Source of the DNA: Slackia equolifaciens
GTDB lineage: Bacteria > Actinomycetota > Coriobacteriia > Coriobacteriales > Eggerthellaceae
Direction: 5' to 3'
Length of the DNA: 64,000 nucleotides
Assembly (NCBI RefSeq): GCF_003725995.1
Contig: NZ_QIBX01000006.1
Span: forward strand, 52,449 to 116,448
Shown here: positions 59,953 to 64,000 of the stretch, piece after piece
Layout of the letters: each line of letters opens with the position of its first letter
Numbering within the stretch: the stretch's first letter is position 1
The notes under the pieces: generated by a model
Told to the model about the DNA's origin: nothing
Databases searched by the model: none
Seen by the model: the letters and a program-made list of their open reading frames with translations, nothing else
Translations under genes and position numbers: made by a program

Positions 59953-61758
59953 ATGAACAGTACGACGAACGCGTTCGACAACGGTCAAAACGGCAACGCA
60001 TTCGCCGTGAAGCATGAAAACGACGGATTCGATGCGAATCGCGGATACGGCGCACCTCCCGCCCCTTCGGCATTTCGATCCTCGTACCGAACAGAGCAGG
60101 AGCGGCTGCTGCGTCGCAAGCTCCTGGGGCGCATGTTTGTTCTGTTGGGCGTATGGACCGCGGCGTTCTGCCTGTTCGCGTTCGCTTTCAACGCGATCAT
60201 GGTTCCGCGCATCGCCGATGAGGTGGTGACGCGGTTCGCTCCCATCCAATACGTCGACGCCGAAAACGCCGGAACGGCGGATTGGAGCGCGTTCCAGCTG
60301 GCAGCTCAGGCTACGAGGAAAGACACGATCGTCGGCTATGTGACCGATCTGTATGGCTCAAGCGACGGAGAGGGCAGCCCGCGCGAGAATGCCTCGAAGG
60401 AGGCGCTCGCGATAGCCGATAAGGTTCGCGAAAGCCACCCGGTGAACAACGGATCGGAAATCCGCACGCCGTCGGATGATACGCTGTACGTGTTCTACGA
60501 TGTGTCCGACGAGGCGCACCGTGCGATCGAGGACGCCGTCGGTTTCCTCATGCAGAGCGACTCCGCAGCATTCGACCGTCTTTGCAATGAGGCTTTGGCC
60601 TACTACGGTATGACGGAGTCGACAACCCCCATCGACGGCTTCGGCGGATACTATGACACCTATTATCTTGACGGACACTACGAGTATCGCGATATGAGCG
60701 TGTACGACCTGGTGAAATCGTTCAAGATTCCCCTTGCCGTAGGGGCGTTCCTTGTGGGCGTGGTGATAATCATGTGGGCGCTTCTACGACGCTCCCTTGA
60801 TGCGTTCGACACGCTGTTCGGGGCCATGGAGGGCGTGCTGCTCAAGCGCGATACGCGGCCCGACCTTCCGCGTGAGCTGGAGCCCACTTCGCGCGCCCTG
60901 GAGGCCATCGCCCGTGAAAACGAGTCGAACGAGCTGGCCGCCCGTGCGGCTGAGCAACGCAAAAACGAGCTGGTGGCCTATCTCGCCCACGATATTCGCA
61001 CTCCGCTCACGTCGGTGGTGGGATATCTGACCATGCTTCAGGAATCGCCCGACATGCCCATCGAGCAACGGGCGCGCTATGCGGGCATCGCGCTGGATCG
61101 CGCGCAGCGGCTCGAGGACATGCTCGAGGAGTTCTTCGAAATCACGCGCTACAACCTGCAGTCCATTCCCATCGAGCGCGAGCGGTTCGATGTCGGCATG
61201 CTCTGTCGCCAGGTGACAGACGAGTTCTTTCCCATAGCGGAATCGCGCGGCATATCCATCGAGGTGGATGCCGCAACGCCGCTCGCCGCCTTCGCCGATC
61301 CAGGCAAGGTGTCACGCGTGCTGAACAACCTGCTCAAGAATGCGGTGAGCTATGCCGACGAGGGATCGACGGTGCAGGTGCGTGCGCGCATCGATGACGG
61401 TGCGCGGTCGGGCGCGGGCTCGTTGCATCTGGGAATGCCCGGGCAAGAATCGCCGACGAATGCGACTGCGCAGGGTGCGCCTGCGGGCGCGGCGTTTGCG
61501 GAGCCGTTCTGCGCCGCCACGACGTCGGCTCGATGGCTGACGATCGATGTGGTGAATCAAGGTCGCGAGATAAGCCCCGCCCACCTGCAGTCGATCTTTG
61601 AGAAGTTCTATCGCGAGGATACATCGCGCAGCACGCAAGCGGGCGGAGCGGGTCTGGGGCTCGCTATAGCCCGCGAAATCGCACGCGCACACGGTGGCGA
61701 CCTTTCGGCATCGAGCGAATCGGGCGTGACGACATTCACCTTGCGCATCCCTGCGTAA
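59953..61758 (+). CDS. VanS-like sensor histidine kinase
   Basis: A 601-residue kinase. A ~57-residue hydrophilic N-terminus precedes TM1 (~59-84). An external domain of ~170 residues rich in Asp and Tyr ends at TM2 (~256-278). The HisKA domain has AYLAHDIRTPLTSVVGYL with phospho-His346, and the ATPase domain has NNLLKNAVSYADEG and GAGLGLAIAREIARAHGG. Between the N and G boxes sits an odd ~50-residue Gly/Ala-rich insertion (SPTNATAQGAPAGAAF). It is the partner of the regulator upstream. AGAAAGGA at 59939-59946 precedes the ATG at 59953. The external signal is unknown; cell-envelope stress would fit the VanS resemblance (inference). Confidence 0.93.
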   Translation: MNSTTNAFDNGQNGNAFAVKHENDGFDANRGYGAPPAPSAFRSSYRTEQERLLRRKLLGRMFVLLGVWTAAFCLFAFAFNAIMVPRIADEVVTRFAPIQYVDAENAGTADWSAFQLAAQATRKDTIVGYVTDLYGSSDGEGSPRENASKEALAIADKVRESHPVNNGSEIRTPSDDTLYVFYDVSDEAHRAIEDAVGFLMQSDSAAFDRLCNEALAYYGMTESTTPIDGFGGYYDTYYLDGHYEYRDMSVYDLVKSFKIPLAVGAFLVGVVIIMWALLRRSLDAFDTLFGAMEGVLLKRDTRPDLPRELEPTSRALEAIARENESNELAARAAEQRKNELVAYLAHDIRTPLTSVVGYLTMLQESPDMPIEQRARYAGIALDRAQRLEDMLEEFFEITRYNLQSIPIERERFDVGMLCRQVTDEFFPIAESRGISIEVDAATPLAAFADPGKVSRVLNNLLKNAVSYADEGSTVQVRARIDDGARSGAGSLHLGMPGQESPTNATAQGAPAGAAFAEPFCAATTSARWLTIDVVNQGREISPAHLQSIFEKFYREDTSRSTQAGGAGLGLAIAREIARAHGGDLSASSESGVTTFTLRIPA

Positions 61759-61902
61759 TAAGGCACCTCGCGCGAGTGGCAACGGTGAAGCGAGGGTTCC
61801 GGCGGCGAAATTCTGGGGCTAAGGCACGTCGCGCGGGCGGCAACGGCGCGGGCATCCTCGCGGGTATCCTCGCGATACGCATTCCTGCGAAATAAGGCGC
61901 CT
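61744..61902. repeat. Imperfect duplications at the 3' end of the kinase gene
   Basis: The kinase end (61744-61768) is partly repeated at 61878-61902 (CGCATTCCTGCG-type block plus AATAAGGC), and a 26-base block at 61760-61785 recurs at 61821-61846 with four differences (AAGGCAC, then CGCGCG, then GGCAACGG). They look like remnants of small tandem duplications. The 300-base gap holds no gene. Confidence 0.6.
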
Positions 61903-61920
61903 TTGTTTTCTGTTGTTTCC

Positions 61921-61953
61921 CAGCCACCGCCAACTGTTTGTTTGCGGTGGCTG
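61921..61953. repeat. 10-bp inverted repeat after the kinase gene
   Basis: CAGCCACCGC (61921-61930) and GCGGTGGCTG (61944-61953) are perfect arms with a 13-base loop. There is no T-run after it on the forward strand, so a terminator role is uncertain. Confidence 0.6.
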
Positions 61954-62058
61954 TGGGCGAACGGGCGCCTTGACGGTTGCCCCACAATGAAACGGCGCGG
62001 GCGGCTCGCTCTTGCCGTGGCGGCCCGGTTGTCATGCCGGTACGTCGGGGGAGGAGCC

Positions 62059-63045
62059 ATGCCTGTTTGTCTCAGCCATTCGTCGGCGTTCGAGTTCTAT
62101 CGCGGGTGCGGAGAGCGAGGAATCGATACGTCAAGGCTGCCTAAGTCGGGGTCTATCGGAGATTTTTCGGCGTTGCACGTGTTCGAGGCGCTCGAGGATG
62201 AGGGTTTGAGCGGAATGCTTGCGCTGCCGGTGCATGTGGCGGTCAGGGAGCGAACGCATCAGAGGTTCCAGTGCGGCGTGGTCAAACACGGGGTTTCCGT
62301 CGAATTGCCGGAGCCTGCGGCGTATAAGGTATCCGAGCGCCTTTACGTCGCGTTGCCCGAGTTGTGCCTCGTGCAAATGGGCACACAGGCGTCTGAGGTC
62401 GATTTGGCGCTGCGAGCGTATGAGTTTTGCGGGTTTTATGCGGTCCGCACGCCCAAAGATGGCGGGGTGGCTGTTTCTTCGAGAGGCGGAAAGGCGTCCC
62501 GTCCGCTGTGGGGCGAGGAATTCGCATGTCGAAAGCCCCTGACCACCGTGCGAAAGGCGTATCGTCTCGCACGGTCGGTGCCGGGAATGCATGGCGTGAA
62601 ATCGGCGCGCAAGGTGCTGTCATACATTCAGGATGGATCTATTTCGCCTGTTCAAACGGCGATGGTTCTTTTGCTCGCGGGTCCTACGCGCATTGGCGGC
62701 ATGGGGTTCGAGGGGGCGATTCTGAACAAACTGGTTCCCACGAGAGAGGGCGAGCGGTGGGCCGATATCGTGTGGCCGCAGTATGGTATCGGGTTGGAGC
62801 TGAGCGATTGCACGTCAGTTGCCGCCTATCGTAGTCGTCTTCAGCGCGATAGGCGGCGAAGGATGACGAAGGTGGATGAGGTCTCCGTTTTTGCGGCGTG
62901 CTCTCAGGATTTTACGGATCTCGATCGCTTCGACAGTTTGGCGCGAAACATTGCCCGCGCTATGGGGAAGCGCGTTCGAATCAGCCTGAGGGGTCACCGG
63001 CAAAGACAGGCGGTTCTTCGGTCTCGGCTGCTGCCAATGCCTTAA
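62059..63045 (+). CDS. Uncharacterised protein with AbiEi/DUF559-like architecture
   Basis: A 328-residue protein with a good ribosome site (GGGGGAGGAG, 62047-62056). The middle GVKSARKVLSYIQDGSISPV and then MVLLLAGPTRIGGMGFEGA, followed by WADIVWPQYGIGLEL and a basic RSRLQRDRRRRMTKVDEV, recall AbiEi-like proteins with a Vsr/DUF559 nuclease-fold end. The usual E-x-D after the WP block is ELS here, so nuclease activity is doubtful. VFAACSQDFTDLDRFDSLAR is the typical last helix. Similar paralogues occur in gut actinobacteria (from memory); function is unknown. No toxin partner is adjacent. Confidence 0.7.
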   Translation: MPVCLSHSSAFEFYRGCGERGIDTSRLPKSGSIGDFSALHVFEALEDEGLSGMLALPVHVAVRERTHQRFQCGVVKHGVSVELPEPAAYKVSERLYVALPELCLVQMGTQASEVDLALRAYEFCGFYAVRTPKDGGVAVSSRGGKASRPLWGEEFACRKPLTTVRKAYRLARSVPGMHGVKSARKVLSYIQDGSISPVQTAMVLLLAGPTRIGGMGFEGAILNKLVPTREGERWADIVWPQYGIGLELSDCTSVAAYRSRLQRDRRRRMTKVDEVSVFAACSQDFTDLDRFDSLARNIARAMGKRVRISLRGHRQRQAVLRSRLLPMP

Positions 63046-63161
63046 AGCTGGTTTTGCTCCCGACCGCTCGGCGGCGGCTGTGGAAACGCCCTCCAAAGCC
63101 TATCGGCAAAACTATGGGAACGCCTTCCTCAACGAGGCAGAAGGTGGTTGAGCAAAAGAGG

Positions 63162-63200
63162 CCGCCCTTTAGCCCAAGGTCCGCCCTTTAGCCCAGGGGG
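63162..63200. repeat. Tandem 19-base repeat
   Basis: CCGCCCTTTAGCCCA occurs at 63162-63176 and again at 63181-63195, within two 19-base units that abut the stop codon of the reverse-strand HTH gene. Confidence 0.8.
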
Positions 63201-63680
63201 CTATCCCTCAAGCTCCATGCTGCTCTTTTTGGGCGTTTTAGGGCTCGAGAGACGTGGACGCCCCGGGCGAGGCTTGCTGTTAAGACGGCGCTCGACGGAC
63301 TCGCAGGTGATAAACGATGCGTTGCCCTTCGTGTAGCCCTCGAGAATGCCTGATTTGACCATCTGCGAGACGCGGGCGCGCGATACGCCCAGCTTCTCGG
63401 CTGCTTCGGAAGCGGTGATGGTATCGATGGCGTCAACAGAGGCATCGATGCTGGCGATGAGCACAATGCCGTCGGTGTGGGCAGGCTCGTTGCCGAACGT
63501 GGCTTTTGGCATGGGGCGCTTGTGGAGAAGTCGCTGTTCGATTTCGCGACGCAGCAGCGATACCGCCTTGCGCGACACTTCGGCACGGCTGCGGCCCTTG
63601 ACTTCTCCGTCGAAATCGAACGGCGTGGCGCTCAGCGAGGTCCCTTGTGGGTAGAGTTCGAATTCGTAGGTGTGCACCAT
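63201..63680 (-). CDS. Helix-turn-helix protein, HicB/excisionase-like
   Basis: A 159-residue protein. The N-terminal half (MVHTYEFELYPQGTSLSATP, then EVSRKAVSLLRREIEQRLL) resembles small HicB-like folds. Next comes an excisionase/MerR-type helix-turn-helix (~88-130; ASEAAEKLGVSRARVSQMVK, GYTKGNASFITCESVERR) and a basic Pro/Lys tail (KPRPGRPRLSSPKTPKKSS). It probably binds DNA. AAGGA on the reverse strand precedes the ATG at 63680. It lies beside an IS element; no HicA-like toxin was found. Confidence 0.7.
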   Translation of the reverse strand: MVHTYEFELYPQGTSLSATPFDFDGEVKGRSRAEVSRKAVSLLRREIEQRLLHKRPMPKATFGNEPAHTDGIVLIASIDASVDAIDTITASEAAEKLGVSRARVSQMVKSGILEGYTKGNASFITCESVERRLNSKPRPGRPRLSSPKTPKKSSMELEG

Positions 63681-63774
63681 CGCTTTACGTCCTTATCTTC
63701 CGTGGGGTCATGGCCCCGTTTGTCATACGGCGTTCGCAATGGTTTTGGCGTCCAGGCACTCGCCCGGTATGCCC

Positions 63775-63796
63775 AAAAGGACTTTACATCCTTTTT
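63775..63796. terminator. Small A/T-flanked hairpin
   Basis: AAAAGGA (63775-63781) pairs with TCCTTTT (63789-63795), followed by T. It may act in either direction between the HTH gene promoter and the IS element. Confidence 0.4.
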
Positions 63797-63871
63797 ACCT
63801 TTGCGGTTCTTGGCCGATACTACCCGCTTTAGGGGCGTTCCTGTTGGGCGACAGCCAACACTTTGCAAAAG

Positions 63872-63898
63872 TAGGGACTGCGGACGAAAAGTTGGACG
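63872..63898 (+). mobile_element. Left end (inverted repeat) of an IS3-family, IS150-like element
   Basis: The sequence TAGGGACTGCGGACGAAAAG followed by TTGGACG resembles the left terminal repeat of IS150-group elements (TGTACTGC...TTGGACG, from memory). It lies 28 bases before the first transposase-like frame. The rest of the element, its right end and target duplication are outside the window. Confidence 0.6.
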
Positions 63899-63926
63899 CG
63901 ATTCACGCGTCCGGAAGGGGGTCCGC

Positions 63927-64000
63927 ATGTATGATAGGGACGTGGTGGAGCTTGCGCTGCTCGCCCTGGAGGAGGGCATGACGCACGCCGAGGCCGCCGA
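63927..64000 (+). CDS. IS3-family transposase OrfA-like helix-turn-helix protein (5' end only)
   Basis: The reading frame from ATG 63927 gives MYDRDVVELALLALEEGMTH followed by AEAA before the window ends. This is the start of a homeodomain-like helix-turn-helix as found in the first frame of IS3/IS150 transposases. GGAAGGGGG at 63912-63920 is the ribosome site. The upstream terminal-repeat-like sequence supports the mobile-element call. Confidence 0.6.
   Translation, partial: MYDRDVVELALLALEEGMTHAEAA

Overview
The window looks like a chromosomal segment from a strictly anaerobic gut actinobacterium of the Coriobacteriia, most likely family Eggerthellaceae. This is inference from gene content: several Tat-exported FAD reductases each next to a membrane-embedded LuxR-type regulator, a DMSO-reductase-type operon, a multihaem cytochrome, an arginine deiminase locus, a CIRCE-controlled groES-groEL operon and a three-domain TsaB-RimI-TsaD fusion. 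No rRNA, tRNA or CRISPR array was seen.

Layout. 1-7.2 kb: housekeeping genes (5' end of a Na+-coupled transporter, an ACT-domain/PFL pair around a large hairpin element, GNAT, SpoU methyltransferase, small phosphatase, groES-groEL). 7.4-11.6 kb: a Tat flavoprotein with a convergent IclR regulator, an ApbE-like flavin transferase and a tiny membrane protein. 11.7-14.8 kb: a tRNA nucleotidyltransferase whose stop codon lies in a 39-bp AT-rich dyad repeat that recurs before an AAA ATPase/nuclease-like gene. 15.0-19.2 kb: two radical SAM genes in tandem, then a membrane haem sensor fused directly to an OmpR-type DNA-binding domain, then a pentahaem lipoprotein cytochrome. 19.4-25.5 kb: HxlR/flavin-reductase divergon and a polyphosphate pair (ppk1 and a PPK2-type phosphotransferase). 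25.9-31.6 kb: an AT-rich stretch with a toxin-antitoxin-like pair and a dmsB-dmsA-dmsB-torD respiratory cluster. 31.7-35.8 kb: a haem-sensing histidine kinase, its response regulator and a radical SAM protein. 36.0-46.1 kb: TsaB-RimI-TsaD, a CorC-like protein, an alanine/glycine symporter, a 7-TM LuxR regulator and arcA-arcD. 46.3-57.8 kb: three modules, each of one Tat flavoprotein reductase and one polytopic LuxR regulator. 57.8-64 kb: a C39-like protease, a VanRS-like two-component system, two uncharacterised genes, and the left end of an IS3-family element that runs off the window.

The common theme is modular anaerobic respiration: exported reductases (four flavoproteins, one molybdoenzyme, one multihaem cytochrome), nearly all with a dedicated nearby sensor of a different design (IclR, one-component haem sensor, haem histidine kinase, polytopic LuxR). 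The most unusual item is the one-component membrane haem sensor at 16682-17800. It aligns in its sensor half with the histidine kinase at 31735-33516, and in its output half with the response regulator at 33522-34250, as if the phosphorelay had been cut out.
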